A DNA stretch of 50,839 bases from Thermoleophilaceae bacterium (GCA_030448005.1 JAUJNT010000006.1:126698-177536), one strand, 5' to 3'. Shown: positions 1 through 9,312, counted from the stretch's first letter. Made by a program: numbers and translations. The notes: generated from the sequence alone by a model not told the origin.

Positions 1-35
1 GTGGCCAGGCAGCCCGAAGGCGAGGGCTGCTCCAC

Positions 36-1082
36 TCAACCGCCTCCGGTGCCCTCCAGGAACCGCACCACGTCGTCCGCATCGGCCTCGAGCGCAGCGT
101 CCTCCTCGCGCGTGAGACGACCAAAGGGCGCGATCACGACCTCACCGGCCGGCATGCTCCAGGTTGCCGCGGCGCGCCCGCGCACTAGCGCCAATGGGCG
201 AAACAGGCCGTTCACGGTGACCAGCGTCTGGTGTGAGCCAAGCACTGCCTCCCTTGACCTCCAGCCGAGAAGGAGCGGGTCAAAGGGCCCGAGCAGCCTC
301 GGCGGCGGGATCTCCGCGGGCGCAGGCCGCGCTCTCAGGTCAAGCAGGCCGTCGTCGCGCTCCACCAGCTCGCCGGTCACCGCCGTCAGGCCGGCGCGCG
401 CGTCTCGGAGCGGAAGGCCTGACCACTTGGCCAGGTCACGGTCGCCCGCCGGTCCGTGACCTGCGAGGTAGCGGCGCGCAAGCTCGGCGAGGGCCGCGTC
501 GCGGTCCACCGGCGCCGCCTCGCCGAGCCAGTCGCGAACGAGCGCGTAGGCGTGCCGGCGGCCGGCCATGGGGCCGCGAACGGCGATCCCTCGAAGGCAG
601 GCGAGCATGAGCGTGTGTACCAGCGCCTGGCCCTCGGTCGGCACCCCGGCCGCGGCTATGCGATCGCGGAGCTGCGCACGGGTCAGCGGTCCCTCGTCGG
701 CCAGCGAACGCTCGATCACGGCCACGCCCCGGTCCGCGGCGGCGGGCTCGACGCCCTCCTGTGCCAAGCGCCGCGCGTTGCCGGTGAAGAGGGGCGGCGT
801 GGTGAGAGCGTGCAACCAGGGGTAGTCCTCGCTGCGCACGAGGTGGAGCGTGCCTCGGTTGAGCCAGGTGATGAGCAGGGACCGCTCCTCTGTGAGGGCG
901 TGGTCAACATCGGAGGCAGACAGCCCGGTGCTGCGGGCGCGGATGGCAAGCCGGGCGCCCTTCGGATCCTGTCCCTGCACCGCCAACAGCCGCTCGGTCA
1001 CCGTGACCGGATCGGTAGCGGGCGGGCCCGAGAGCAGCTGTGCGCTGAGGCGCTCGGCGATCACGGGGTGACAGACTTGCAC
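36..1082 (-). CDS. Winged-helix DNA-binding domain protein (HTH_42 type)
   Basis: About 350 residues. The pattern of an N-terminal 'AVQGQDPKGARLAIRAR' stretch, a central 'NRGTLHLV' strand and a C-terminal 'LLGPFDPLLLGWRSR' stretch is that of the actinobacterial winged-helix DNA-binding domain family (HTH_42, PF06224). Members are related to the YcaQ/AlkX DNA glycosylases, but many have no proven activity. The open frame extends to a TTG at 1106. I prefer the GTG at 1082, and another GTG lies at 1064; no ribosome binding site decides between them. It is transcribed away from the SNF2 helicase with only a few tens of bases between them, so the two probably share a divergent promoter region. Function beyond DNA binding is inference. 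Confidence 0.8.
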   Translation of the reverse strand: MQVCHPVIAERLSAQLLSGPPATDPVTVTERLLAVQGQDPKGARLAIRARSTGLSASDVDHALTEERSLLITWLNRGTLHLVRSEDYPWLHALTTPPLFTGNARRLAQEGVEPAAADRGVAVIERSLADEGPLTRAQLRDRIAAAGVPTEGQALVHTLMLACLRGIAVRGPMAGRRHAYALVRDWLGEAAPVDRDAALAELARRYLAGHGPAGDRDLAKWSGLPLRDARAGLTAVTGELVERDDGLLDLRARPAPAEIPPPRLLGPFDPLLLGWRSREAVLGSHQTLVTVNGLFRPLALVRGRAAATWSMPAGEVVIAPFGRLTREEDAALEADADDVVRFLEGTGGG

Positions 1083-1117
1083 CTGACCAGCGGGCCGCCC
1101 CGGCAAGGGCTACCCTG

Positions 1118-3352
1118 GTGGGCTTGACCTCGAATGGCACGCCAGGTGGGGATTCGTCGCACTCGGGGCGTGTCTGGCTGCGGACGGATGACCCGCGCGG
1201 GTCCGAGCTGGTCTTCGCCTTCCCGATCGACACCGAGCTGAACGACGCGGTCAAGCGGCTCCCCGGCCGCTGGTTCGACTGGCAGCGCAAGCACTGGCGG
1301 GTGCCGGCCCGGCCGCTACTGGCGAAAGCCGTGGCCGAGCTGCTGGCCCGCTTTCCGGAGCTCGCGCCCGACCCGGACGTGCTCGCCTGGATGAGCGACT
1401 CCGATCGCTGGCGGGCCCTCGTGTCAGTCACCGCGCGGGACGCCCAGGGCGTGTTCGTGGTGCGCACCCTCTCTGGCGATGCGCCCGAGGACCTCCCCGG
1501 CGACCCCGTCGAGGGGGCCCCGGACCGCTACGTGGTTCCCTTCAGCGCAGATAACGCCTCCGAGTTGCACGGCCGCGAGGGCCTCGACCTGGACGACCTC
1601 GCGCGATTGTGCCTGCGCGAGCTGCTGCGCGACCGCATGCCCGCGCCGGCCGAGCTGTCGCTCGAGATCGACTTCGACGGCGAGCCCCAGCTCGAGCTGA
1701 GCACCGTGTGGGATCCCGCCCCGGCGCAGGCGTTCAAGCTGCTGCCCGAGGCGCGGCCGGTGGAGCGCCACGGGCGGATCTTCAGCCGCGCCGCGAGGTG
1801 GGGGCTCGGCGTGCCCGCCGACCCGGCACTGGCGCCCGCGGTCACCGGCTTCCTCGCCGAGCATCCGGCAGTCGAGGTGGAGCTACCCGCGCGCGAGCTG
1901 CTCGAGGAGCTGCGGACCGAGCACGACCGGGCCTCGGCCACCGTGGCGCTCTCCTATGCGAAGGACGCCGATCTCGAGCTCGAGCTGGGCGGGGAGCTGC
2001 ACCCCTTCCAGCGCGCCGGCGTGCGCTACGCGCTCGAGCGTCGCCGCACCTTCATCGCCGACGAGCAGGGTCTCGGCAAGACCGTGCAGGCCCTCGCCGC
2101 GCTCGAGGCAGACGGCGCCTTCCCGGCTGCCGTGGTCTGCCCGGCGAGCATGAAGCTCACCTGGGAGCGCGAGAGCCACAAGTGGCTTCCGCGGCGGACG
2201 GTGGCCGTGCTCGAGGGGCGCACCGACCCGATCTGGACCCAGGAGGCGAGGGACGCCGACATCCTCGTGCTCAACTACGACATCCTCGAGGCCCACGCCG
2301 ACAAGCTGGGCGCGTGCGGGCTGAGGGCGCTGGTCCTCGACGAGTCCCACTACGTGAAGAACCCGCGCGCGCGCCGCACCAAGGTGGCGGCCGAGCTGGC
2401 TGCGGGGCTGGCGCCCGAGGCACTGCGCCTGGCGCTCACCGGCACGCCGATCCTCAACCGCGCCGACGAGCTCGTGGCCCAGTTGCGCGTGCTCGGCCGG
2501 TTGCGCGAGTTCGGGTCCGGGGCTCGTCTGTCGCGCCGGTTTCGCGACGCCGGCAGCGACGACCGCCTGCACTGGAACCTGCGCGCACACTGCTACGTGC
2601 GCCGCACCAAGCAGCAGGTGCTGCCCCAGCTTCCCGCCAAGCGCCAGGAGACGGTCCCGGTCCTGCTCTCAAACGAGCATGACTACCGGCTCGCCGAGCA
2701 GGACGTGATCGCCTGGCTGCAGACCCTGCCGCTCGACCTTCGCACGATCGATGCCAAGGTGGCCGCCGCGCTACGCGCCGAGCAGCTCGTGCGTCTCAAC
2801 AACCTGCGACAGCTGGCCGCCCACGGCAAGCTGCCCACCGCGCTGGCGTGGATCGGGGACTTCCTGGCCTCGGGGGAGCCGCTGGTGGTATTCGCCGAGC
2901 ACATCTCGATCCAGCGGGCGCTCATGGAGCGCTTCCCCGAGGCCTGTCACATCCTCGGCGCCGACTCCGGTCGCAATCGCCAGGACGCAGTCGACGCCTT
3001 CCAGCGAGAGGACGGACCGCAGCTGATCGTGTGCTCGATCAAGGCCGCCTCCCAGGGCATCACGCTCACCCGCGCCTCGAACGTGGCCTTCCTCGAGCTC
3101 GACTGGACGCCCGCCCGCCACGACCAGGCCGAGGATCGCCTGCACCGCATCGGTCAGGAGAGCGCGGTCACCGCCTGGTACCTGCTCGCGCCCGACACGA
3201 TCGACGAGACGATGGTGACGCTCCTTCAGCGCAAGCGTGCGCTGATCGACGCCGTGACCGACGGCCAGGTGCGCGACGAGGAGCCGATGATCGCCGCCGT
3301 GGTGCGCGACCTGCGCGCCCGCCCGTTCCGGCATCTCCGGGTCGTGGCGTGA
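1118..3352 (+). CDS. SNF2-family DEAD/DEAH-box helicase (SMARCAL1-like)
   Basis: A 744-residue superfamily 2 ATPase. The helicase motifs are visible in order: motif I DEQGLGKT near residue 315, motif II DESH near 408, motif III LTGTP near 440, and the C-terminal lobe with QGITLTRASNV and the motif VI region EDRLHRIGQ near 680. About 280 residues precede the ATPase. Their start, with KRLPGRWFDWQRKHWRVP, resembles the HARP-like substrate-binding module seen in SMARCAL1-type proteins. Such enzymes remodel or reanneal DNA with ATP; a repair role is inference. The GTG start has AAGGG about ten bases upstream. It ends 40 bases before a convergent zinc-ribbon gene. Confidence 0.9.
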   Translation: MGLTSNGTPGGDSSHSGRVWLRTDDPRGSELVFAFPIDTELNDAVKRLPGRWFDWQRKHWRVPARPLLAKAVAELLARFPELAPDPDVLAWMSDSDRWRALVSVTARDAQGVFVVRTLSGDAPEDLPGDPVEGAPDRYVVPFSADNASELHGREGLDLDDLARLCLRELLRDRMPAPAELSLEIDFDGEPQLELSTVWDPAPAQAFKLLPEARPVERHGRIFSRAARWGLGVPADPALAPAVTGFLAEHPAVEVELPARELLEELRTEHDRASATVALSYAKDADLELELGGELHPFQRAGVRYALERRRTFIADEQGLGKTVQALAALEADGAFPAAVVCPASMKLTWERESHKWLPRRTVAVLEGRTDPIWTQEARDADILVLNYDILEAHADKLGACGLRALVLDESHYVKNPRARRTKVAAELAAGLAPEALRLALTGTPILNRADELVAQLRVLGRLREFGSGARLSRRFRDAGSDDRLHWNLRAHCYVRRTKQQVLPQLPAKRQETVPVLLSNEHDYRLAEQDVIAWLQTLPLDLRTIDAKVAAALRAEQLVRLNNLRQLAAHGKLPTALAWIGDFLASGEPLVVFAEHISIQRALMERFPEACHILGADSGRNRQDAVDAFQREDGPQLIVCSIKAASQGITLTRASNVAFLELDWTPARHDQAEDRLHRIGQESAVTAWYLLAPDTIDETMVTLLQRKRALIDAVTDGQVRDEEPMIAAVVRDLRARPFRHLRVVA

Positions 3353-3393
3353 CCTGCGTGCCCCTCCGCCCCGAGGGTCGCAGCGCACCCCGG

Positions 3394-3570
3394 TCAGCGC
3401 GCGCGGAGGCCCTTCATCCGCTTCTTGGGCACGTGTTGGACGAGGTAGATGCGCTTTGACTGACGCTCGGCAAGCCCCGCCTTGGCCATGCGCTTGAGCA
3501 CCACGCCACACCGCTTGCAGCGAGGCGTCGAGCCGCAGCATTTCTTCTTTGCCTTGACCTCCGTGACCAC
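3394..3570 (-). CDS. Small conserved zinc-ribbon-like protein
   Basis: About 58 residues from the preferred GTG (a TTG at 3588 would add six). It opens with a lysine run and KKKCCGSTPRCKRCGVVLKRM, a cluster of four cysteines typical of a short actinobacterial family of unknown function, and continues with a basic tail rich in Lys and Arg. The cysteines suggest zinc binding and the charge suggests nucleic acid or ribosome contact; both are inference. It follows the 81-residue gene on the same strand, with a GGTTAGG/CCTAACC inverted repeat between them. Confidence 0.7.
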   Translation of the reverse strand: MVTEVKAKKKCCGSTPRCKRCGVVLKRMAKAGLAERQSKRIYLVQHVPKKRMKGLRAR

Positions 3571-3590
3571 GTAGGCCCAAGGTAGCAAGC

Positions 3591-3608
3591 GGTTAGGGAG
3601 GCCTAACC
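3591..3608. promoter_or_regulatory. Inverted repeat GGTTAGG-N4-CCTAACC, DtxR-like operator or hairpin
   Basis: A perfect 7-bp inverted repeat with a 4-base centre, just upstream of the zinc-ribbon gene start and just downstream of the 81-residue gene stop. The half-sites resemble those of iron/manganese DtxR-family boxes (TTAGG...CCTAA), but the spacing differs from the usual 19-bp IdeR box. In RNA it would also make a short hairpin without a U-tract. Confidence 0.4.
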
Positions 3609-3627
3609 TCGTTGGCGCGGTTGCTCG

Positions 3628-3873
3628 CTATCGACGCCGCCAGGGGGCCCGCGGGCGGTCGCGCTCCTGGCGTTCGACCGAGTCGGCGACCAGCCACAGG
3701 GACGGCGGCCACAGGCCCACGAACAGTGCCCTGCGCTCGGCGTTTCCGCGCTCGTCCTCGGGCAGGGTCTTCGCGCGGATCCAGAGTCCCACGCACAGCC
3801 AGATGGACCCCAGCGACGCGAGCTGCAGGTGCCAGCTGCGTATCCCGATGCGGTGGAGGTGTTGTGTGAGCAT
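3628..3873 (-). CDS. Small conserved protein with membrane-like segments
   Basis: 81 residues with an ATG start. A hydrophobic stretch near residues 17-33 (LASLGSIWLCVGLWI) and the sequence ERRALFVGLWPPSLWLVADSVE near residues 46-67 match a type of small actinobacterial membrane-associated protein that I recognise only as conserved and hypothetical. It could sit on the inner face of the membrane with one or two short helices. It lies upstream of the zinc-ribbon gene on the same strand. No function can be given. Confidence 0.6.
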   Translation of the reverse strand: MLTQHLHRIGIRSWHLQLASLGSIWLCVGLWIRAKTLPEDERGNAERRALFVGLWPPSLWLVADSVERQERDRPRAPWRRR

Positions 3874-3968
3874 GCGGCGAAGCTTGACGGACGGAGCGCG
3901 ATGGCGTTCGCGCCGGGTGCCCGAGAGGGGGGTTTAGCGCGTGGGCGGCACGGGGCAGAGCCAGTGGG

Positions 3969-5384
3969 GTGCCACGACGACAGCCGGCCAGCAAGCGCCT
4001 CGGCACCGCTGCGCGGTGGCCGCTCGGGGTTGCGCTCACCTCCTGGCGCTACCTGTGGCGCACCACTCCCGTGGACCGGAAGGAGCTCGCCGGCGCGCTT
4101 CCCCAGGACGAGCCGCCCGCGCTGCCGGGCGGCGTGGCCCTCGACGAGGTCCAGCTACCCGAGGACGGCGCCGGGCCGCTCGTGCATCGCCTCTACCGGA
4201 CCCGGATCCAGGGTGCCCAGATTTCCCCTGAGCGGCTGATGGAGCTGCTGCAGGAGGACCTCGACTTGGTGGCGCCATCGGAGTTCGTCAGCTTCCAGAG
4301 GCTGGGGGGCGACGCCGGTCGCATGGCGGTGGGCGATGAGTACGTGGTGCGGATGCCAGGGCCCTGGGACGGGCCGGTGCGGGTCGTGGCGCTCAGCCCG
4401 ACGAGCTTCCGGCTGGTCACGCTCGACGGTCACCTCGAGGCGGGTCAGATCGAGTTCCGCGCCTCGCCCGCGCACCGCGCGCTCGACTTCGCGATCGAGT
4501 CGTGGGCCCGCAGCGGCGACCGGCTGTCCGACCTGCTCTACACCCACCTCCGCATGTCGAAGGAGGTGCAACTGCACATGTGGACCTCGGTGCTCGAGCG
4601 CGTTGTCGAGATCACGCGCGGGGAGATGGCCGGGGGAATCGTGGTTACCACCCGCAGGGTCGACTCGGATCAGGACGAGCCCGCAGACGGCCCCCGCGGG
4701 CCGGGCGGTCGCCTTGCCCGGCGCGCGCTGGCGCGACTCGAGGGGCGCCCGCTCAACTTCGATCCCGACCCGGGGATCGAGCGCGCGCCCGAGAACGGCT
4801 GGCACGTGGACGACCTGACCGAGCCGCTTCCCCACGAGCCCTCGGGTCCGCCCGAGGAGGGCGGGAGCTGGGAGGTCGCGCGCGAGCTCATGCTCAGCTA
4901 CCAGGTGGCCGATCCGGCGCTGGTGCGAGCCACCTATCGCCCCGACGCCGCCATGGCCGGCAGGGACATGCTCCTCACCGTGAGGTACATGGGGCTTCGC
5001 TTCCGCGTGGGTGTCCGGGTGGGAGAGGTCTACGACGAGGAGCGGGAGGTGGAGGGGCGCCCGGCGCGGGTGTTCGGCTGGGACTACAGCACCCTCGAAG
5101 GCCACTTCGAGCAGGGGCGGATCCACTACGAGGCGTGGAAGTGGCTCGACACCGGCGACGTGGAGTTTCGCCTGCACGCCTTCTCACGGGTAGCGGACAG
5201 CGGGCCGCCCATCCTGCGCCTCGGTTACCTGCTGGTGGGCCGGCGCCACCAGCTCGCCTTCTACCGCCAGGCGTGCAAGAGGATGAGGCGGCTCACCGAG
5301 GCGGAGCTCGAGAGCCGGCGAAACGCCGCCTACCTGTCGCGGGCGGCAGAGGCTTCCGAGGACCACGCGGGCGCCACCGCCTGA
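3969..5384 (+). CDS. Protein with two DUF1990-like domains
   Basis: 471 residues from a GTG start with only a weak upstream purine stretch, so the start is uncertain. Two halves have similar design. Residues about 65-215 and 310-460 each contain a 'YR...' strand, a 'VGDEYVVRMPGPWDGPVRVV' or 'GRDMLLTVRYMGLRFRVGVRVG' strand, a Gly-His block (GHLEAGQIEF and GHFEQGRIHYE) and an AFSR-like end. This is the DUF1990 pattern; single-domain members are usually about 170-190 residues. A proline/acid-rich linker (about 225-300) joins them. Function is unknown. The 3' end overlaps the convergent BrkB/YihY gene by about 55 bases. Confidence 0.75.
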   Translation: MPRRQPASKRLGTAARWPLGVALTSWRYLWRTTPVDRKELAGALPQDEPPALPGGVALDEVQLPEDGAGPLVHRLYRTRIQGAQISPERLMELLQEDLDLVAPSEFVSFQRLGGDAGRMAVGDEYVVRMPGPWDGPVRVVALSPTSFRLVTLDGHLEAGQIEFRASPAHRALDFAIESWARSGDRLSDLLYTHLRMSKEVQLHMWTSVLERVVEITRGEMAGGIVVTTRRVDSDQDEPADGPRGPGGRLARRALARLEGRPLNFDPDPGIERAPENGWHVDDLTEPLPHEPSGPPEEGGSWEVARELMLSYQVADPALVRATYRPDAAMAGRDMLLTVRYMGLRFRVGVRVGEVYDEEREVEGRPARVFGWDYSTLEGHFEQGRIHYEAWKWLDTGDVEFRLHAFSRVADSGPPILRLGYLLVGRRHQLAFYRQACKRMRRLTEAELESRRNAAYLSRAAEASEDHAGATA

Positions 5385-6316
5385 GAGCCCTCACCGTCGG
5401 CAGTGCGCGGCTCAGGGTGGCCCGCCCGCACGGCCTCGAGCTGCGCCGCGAACGAGAGCCCCAGCAGCAGCGCGGCAGAGGTCAGGAAGCTCCACAGCAA
5501 GACGCCGATCGTGCCCGCAAGCGGGCCGTAGGTGGCGCCGAACTGGTCTGTCGCGTTCAGGTAGAGCGCGAGCAGCGCCATGAACGCCAGCCACAGCCCC
5601 GAGGCGACCAGCGCTCCGAAGGCAAGCCATGAGGCCTCCGGCTGGCGCCGCCGCGGGGAGTGCTCGAAGAGCAGGGACACCGAGGCGATCGCGAAGGCGA
5701 GGCCCAGCGGCCACCGCGCTATCGCCCACATGGTGTTGAGGCCCTCGCTCCAGCCACTGGCGTTGCGGATGGCCGCTCCGCCCACCAGCAGCACGACCGA
5801 CACCAGCCCCAGGAGACCCGCTGACATGGCGAGCAGCAGCGCGGCCAGGTACTTGCGCAGAAGGGGTCGATCGCTCTCGACGCCGTAGATGCGGTTGGCG
5901 CCGCGCTCGACCTGCGCCATCGCCGCGGTGCCCGAGACGAGGGCTGCCACGAAGCCCGCAAAGAGCGCCGTCTCTCCCGACTCGCGGGCAGCGCTCGAGG
6001 ACCCCTGCCGCAGCGCGTCGGTGAGGATGTCCCCCACGGCGCCGGGCGCCAGTGCGTTGATCGTGTCCTGCACCACGCGGCGGAAGGTGTCCTGGTCGAG
6101 CGCGGTCGCGAGCCCGACCACGGCGATCAGTCCCGGCAGGATCGTCAGGGTGAGCTGGAAGGCGAGCGCGCGGGAGTGGCTGAAGCCATCGGCGGCTCGG
6201 AAGCGCACGAACGAGTCGCGCGCCAGCCGCCTGCGCCCGCTGCGCCGAAGCGTCTCGAGCGCCTCGTCGCCCTCGAGCTCGTCGCGGGTCTGCGGAACGG
6301 CTGCGGCGGTGGTCAA
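5330..6316 (-). CDS. YihY/BrkB family inner-membrane protein
   Basis: 328 residues. After a charged N-terminus come several hydrophobic helices: ALAFQLTLTILPGLIAVVGLATA near residue 50, a helix near 120, a long one near 165, then 210, 240 and 280. The opening 'RFRAADGFSHSRALAFQLTLTILPG' is the hallmark of the YihY/BrkB family, integral membrane proteins once misnamed ribonuclease BN, whose true role is unsettled. The start is a TTG three bases after the stop of a tiny upstream reading frame, compatible with coupled translation. The C-terminus overlaps the opposite DUF1990 gene. Confidence 0.88.
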   Translation of the reverse strand: MTTAAAVPQTRDELEGDEALETLRRSGRRRLARDSFVRFRAADGFSHSRALAFQLTLTILPGLIAVVGLATALDQDTFRRVVQDTINALAPGAVGDILTDALRQGSSSAARESGETALFAGFVAALVSGTAAMAQVERGANRIYGVESDRPLLRKYLAALLLAMSAGLLGLVSVVLLVGGAAIRNASGWSEGLNTMWAIARWPLGLAFAIASVSLLFEHSPRRRQPEASWLAFGALVASGLWLAFMALLALYLNATDQFGATYGPLAGTIGVLLWSFLTSAALLLGLSFAAQLEAVRAGHPEPRTADGEGSQAVAPAWSSEASAARDR

Positions 6317-6319
6317 CCG

Positions 6320-6394
6320 TCAGCGGCGCCGCCGCGAGCGCCAGGCATCGAACAGGCGCTTGAGCGCGAAGAGGCGAATGATTCTTCCGATCAC
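6320..6394 (-). CDS. Possible 24-residue membrane/basic leader peptide
   Basis: A very short frame from a GTG. It encodes a hydrophobic amphipathic segment (MIGRIIRLFALKRLFDAW) ending in a run of arginines. Its stop lies three bases before the TTG start of the BrkB/YihY gene, a spacing typical of translational coupling. Actinobacteria have similar tiny membrane peptides, but I cannot assign this to a family, and it could be chance in GC-rich DNA. Confidence 0.3.
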   Translation of the reverse strand: MIGRIIRLFALKRLFDAWRSRRRR

Positions 6395-6542
6395 GAGAGG
6401 GACATACCCAAGCGTGCTCGGCCTCAAGCCTCCCCGGGTCTTTGCCGCAACAGGAGTAGAGTGAGGGCAGACGCGCCACCGTCGGGTGTTCAGGCCCCTG
6501 CATCCTCCTGTGGTCAGAACGTGGGGCACGGAGGGATCTCGC

Positions 6543-6761
6543 ATGAACGATGAGCAGAAGCACACAAAGCCGGACGGGTCGGCGTGGAAGGCACACATCG
6601 AGGGCGTCGCCGAGCGCAACGCGGAGACAAAGAGGGCGGGGCGAGCCGAGCGCCAGGAGGATGACCGCGACAAGGCGGCAGCCCACCAGGCCTCGGAGCT
6701 CAGGCAGATGGTCGCTCTGAAGAAGACGACCGGGCCGGCAGCCAAGTCGCACCAGAAGTAG
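6543..6761 (+). CDS. Small hydrophilic hypothetical protein
   Basis: 72 residues, ATG start with GGAGGG about six bases upstream, which picks this start over any earlier one. The product is almost entirely charged (Lys, Glu, Arg, Asp, Gln) with no hydrophobic core, and is likely a disordered or helical cytosolic protein. I do not recognise a family. It converges on the metallophosphoesterase gene, with a GC hairpin between the two stops. Confidence 0.65.
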   Translation: MNDEQKHTKPDGSAWKAHIEGVAERNAETKRAGRAERQEDDRDKAAAHQASELRQMVALKKTTGPAAKSHQK

Positions 6762-6763
6762 GG

Positions 6764-6789
6764 CGCCGGCCGAGCCCCTCGCCGGCGCT
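6764..6789. terminator. GC hairpin between convergent genes
   Basis: A perfect 8-bp inverted repeat GCGCCGGC/GCCGGCGC with a 10-base loop sits between the stops of two convergent genes and overlaps the last bases of the minus-strand gene. There is no U-tract, so it is a candidate bidirectional terminator only by position and stem strength. Confidence 0.4.
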
Positions 6790-8528
6790 CAGCGCGTGAC
6801 GCGCACCATCCGCGAGCGGCGGATCGTGCGGCGGTCCGAGCGTACCTTTGCCTCGATCTGGTAGCGGCCGCCGCGGACGAGCCTGCCGCGGCGGCGCAGG
6901 CGGCCGTCCCAGAGGACGGTGAGCCGGCCGGCCCGCGCGCAGGCGTGCTTGAGGGTACGCACCGTGCGCCCGCGGCGCCGGACCCGGATCAGCACCTCGG
7001 CGCCCTGGGCCAGGTGTAGCCGCGCGACGCGGTGGCGCAGCCGCGGGCGCAGCCGCAGCTTGAGCATGCGACGCGCGGTCACGCGCACCGAACGGGCGAT
7101 GGGGCCCGGCCGGCTCTGAACCCTCACGTCCCTCACGGTGGTCTCGTGCCCGGATGTGACTCGCACCCGCGTCCTTCCCGGGCAGCGCCCGCGAAAGAGG
7201 CCGTTCTTGGTCTGCGTGATGGGGTTCCTGCGCACGTCGTCGCCTGCCGGAGCCTTCGGGCCGAGCACGAGCGGATTGCCTGAGGTGAACATCCGCGCCG
7301 GCGCCGGCAGGCTCTCGACGGGCGTGGTGGTGGGCACGCTCGCGGGTCGTCTGGGGTCGCGCAGCTCGAGCATCTCCACCCTGGCCGGATCGCTGAACAC
7401 CGGCTGCCTGCCAAAGGCCTCATAGCGCTCGAGCGCGCCGGGCCGCACGACATCCGCGCCGCGCAGGGTGATCCCGCCGTCCACGAAGATCGGCACGGCG
7501 TCGGTGATCACCCGGCCGCGGCTGACCTGGACCAGCCGGTAGCCGTGCCAGTACCCGTGGTCGGTGCCCACGGGGCCGGTGGTGTGGAGCTCGCCGCCCG
7601 CGCCGCCATCCACGTAGTAGGGCACGCGGCCGCGGGCGCGGTAGAGGCTCTGGCCCTTGATGTGGGCGAGGAACACGGCGTCCACGCCGGTGCGCTCGGC
7701 CACCTGCTCGAACCTCGGGTTGTCCGCGAAGGCCTCGCTCTTGCCCATCACGTGTCGGAAGGCAACGGGATCGGAGTGGCGCTGGTCGCGCGGGTCGCGG
7801 GTTGGCATGTGCATCACCACGAAGACGGTGCGCCCGGAGCGGGAGGCCTCGTCTGCGCGACGCTCGAGCCATTCGAACTGCCCCTGGTTGCCCTCGGGAT
7901 CGGCAAACGGTGGACTCTGCACCGCGTCGCAGCGGGAGATGCTCCAGCACGAGTTGTCGAGGAAGATCCACCGCACGCTCCCGTAGTCGACGACGTAGTG
8001 CGTGGACGCCCCCGGCGCCTCGCCCGCCGGGCGGGCTGCCCCAGCCAGCTGCGGGTCACCGTAGGGCGCTGCGTCGCCGAACGGATACGGCCGGTCTACG
8101 AAGACCTCGCGGTAGGGCGCAAACGAGCTGAAGCCGGCCGGGATCGCCCCCAGTCCCTGGAGCCCCGGCGCCACCCCCGGTGGGCTGAGGCGGTCGTGGT
8201 TGCCGACGGCGGGGAAGTACGGGATGCCGGCGCGGTCGTAGGGCTCCATGAACCGCTTCCAGGTGGCAAGCTCGACGCGGGTGCCGTTGCTCGCCTTGTC
8301 GCCGGACATCGTGACCATGGCCGGGCGGTAGCGCGCCGACTCCGACACCACCTTCGGCAGGATCGTGCCTCCGTCCGCGTCGTTCCAGTGCTCTTCGCCG
8401 TAGTGCACGAAGAGAGGCTCCCGCGGGGGTCGCGGTGGCCACGGGTCCTCGGCCACGGCGCCCTGGGCGGCCGGGGCGCATAGGAGCGCGCCCAGCAGCC
8501 ACACCAAGAGCAGATGGCGGGATCGCAT
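6789..8528 (-). CDS. Secreted metallophosphoesterase (calcineurin-like)
   Basis: 579 residues from an ATG that begins a clear signal peptide ([23 protein letters not shown]). The calcineurin-like signature is partly visible: SGDKASNG near residue 70, GNHD near 105, and a MHMPTRD histidine motif near 245. The first motif reads HYGEEH rather than the usual DxH, and the last GHxH motif appears as AHIKGQ, so metal ligands may be altered. The C-terminal ~130 residues are Arg-rich beta strands ending like an FlgD/Ig-type module (LTVLWDGR...GRYQIEAKV). Secreted phosphoesterase activity is inference. The open frame continues upstream, but the signal peptide decides the start. Confidence 0.82.
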   Translation of the reverse strand: MRSRHLLLVWLLGALLCAPAAQGAVAEDPWPPRPPREPLFVHYGEEHWNDADGGTILPKVVSESARYRPAMVTMSGDKASNGTRVELATWKRFMEPYDRAGIPYFPAVGNHDRLSPPGVAPGLQGLGAIPAGFSSFAPYREVFVDRPYPFGDAAPYGDPQLAGAARPAGEAPGASTHYVVDYGSVRWIFLDNSCWSISRCDAVQSPPFADPEGNQGQFEWLERRADEASRSGRTVFVVMHMPTRDPRDQRHSDPVAFRHVMGKSEAFADNPRFEQVAERTGVDAVFLAHIKGQSLYRARGRVPYYVDGGAGGELHTTGPVGTDHGYWHGYRLVQVSRGRVITDAVPIFVDGGITLRGADVVRPGALERYEAFGRQPVFSDPARVEMLELRDPRRPASVPTTTPVESLPAPARMFTSGNPLVLGPKAPAGDDVRRNPITQTKNGLFRGRCPGRTRVRVTSGHETTVRDVRVQSRPGPIARSVRVTARRMLKLRLRPRLRHRVARLHLAQGAEVLIRVRRRGRTVRTLKHACARAGRLTVLWDGRLRRRGRLVRGGRYQIEAKVRSDRRTIRRSRMVRVTR

Positions 8529-8593
8529 GGCGGTGGAAGGGTGACCGAGACCGGCGCGTGGCGCAACGGGGTTCCGCGCGGTGCGGTGAGCGC

Positions 8594-9250
8594 TCAGCAG
8601 CCCGCGGTGCAGCAGCCGTCTCCCCGCCAGGCCGAGCGGCCCTCGCTCAGCGCCACCCCCGCGATCACCAGCGCGGCAAGGGGATCGAGCCACCAGAGCC
8701 CGAGAACGGCGTTTCCGAGCAGTCCCACCAGCAGGGCCGCCGCCAGGTAGCCGCAGAGCACGTTCTGCATGCCCTCCCCACGGGTGGCCAACGAGCCCAG
8801 TTGCTCGCCGACACGGCGCTTTGCAATGCCCAGCATGGGCATCCCGACGGCGCTCGTGACCGCCAGCCCGATGCCCACCCAGCTCTCCTCCGGGCGGTCG
8901 CCCGCGATCAGGGCGTGCAGGGCGCCGTAGGCCACCCACGGGGCCAGCAGGAAGAACTGGAGGGCCACGAGGCGCTGGGCGCGCCCCTCCGCGCGGTCGG
9001 AGTGCATCCGCGAGCCGGTGAAGCGCCAGATGATCACGAAGCTGGCCAGGCCCTCGATGACGCTGTCGGCGCCGAACCCGATCAGTGCCACCGACCCGGC
9101 CACGACGCCCGCGGCCACGGCCACGGCGCCCTCGATGCCGATCCAGACGAGGCTCAGCCAGGACAGAAGGCGGGCGCGCCGCATCAGCGCGGCCCGGTCC
9201 GGGCCGGTGGAGAGCGGGCGGGGGGCGGCAAGGGCCTCGGCCGGGGGCAT
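8594..9250 (-). CDS. Cation diffusion facilitator-like membrane transporter
   Basis: 218 residues from ATG 9250 (the frame is open further upstream). About five or six hydrophobic helices are visible, with [20 protein letters not shown] near residue 57 and [19 protein letters not shown] near residue 190, the typical membrane pattern of cation efflux (CDF) proteins. It lacks a long cytoplasmic C-terminal domain and instead ends in a Cys-rich tail (GDGCCTAGC), seen in some actinobacterial members. It probably moves Zn2+ or another divalent metal. The start lies about 48 bases from a Zur-like box shared with the divergent S18 gene. Confidence 0.82.
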   Translation of the reverse strand: MPPAEALAAPRPLSTGPDRAALMRRARLLSWLSLVWIGIEGAVAVAAGVVAGSVALIGFGADSVIEGLASFVIIWRFTGSRMHSDRAEGRAQRLVALQFFLLAPWVAYGALHALIAGDRPEESWVGIGLAVTSAVGMPMLGIAKRRVGEQLGSLATRGEGMQNVLCGYLAAALLVGLLGNAVLGLWWLDPLAALVIAGVALSEGRSAWRGDGCCTAGC

Positions 9251-9297
9251 GAGATCCAGCTTAGGCGCTGCCCTCGCCACTCCCAAGCACCTGCTGG

Positions 9298-9312
9298 TGA
9301 GAGTCATTCTCG
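9298..9312. promoter_or_regulatory. Putative Zur-type operator
   Basis: TGAGAGTCATTCTCG is a near-palindrome that fits the actinobacterial Zur-box pattern (TGAnAnTnATTnTCA) with one end mismatch. It lies in the 130-bp divergent region between a CDF transporter and a Cys-less S18 gene, exactly the kind of gene Zur represses in other actinobacteria. Confidence 0.6.
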
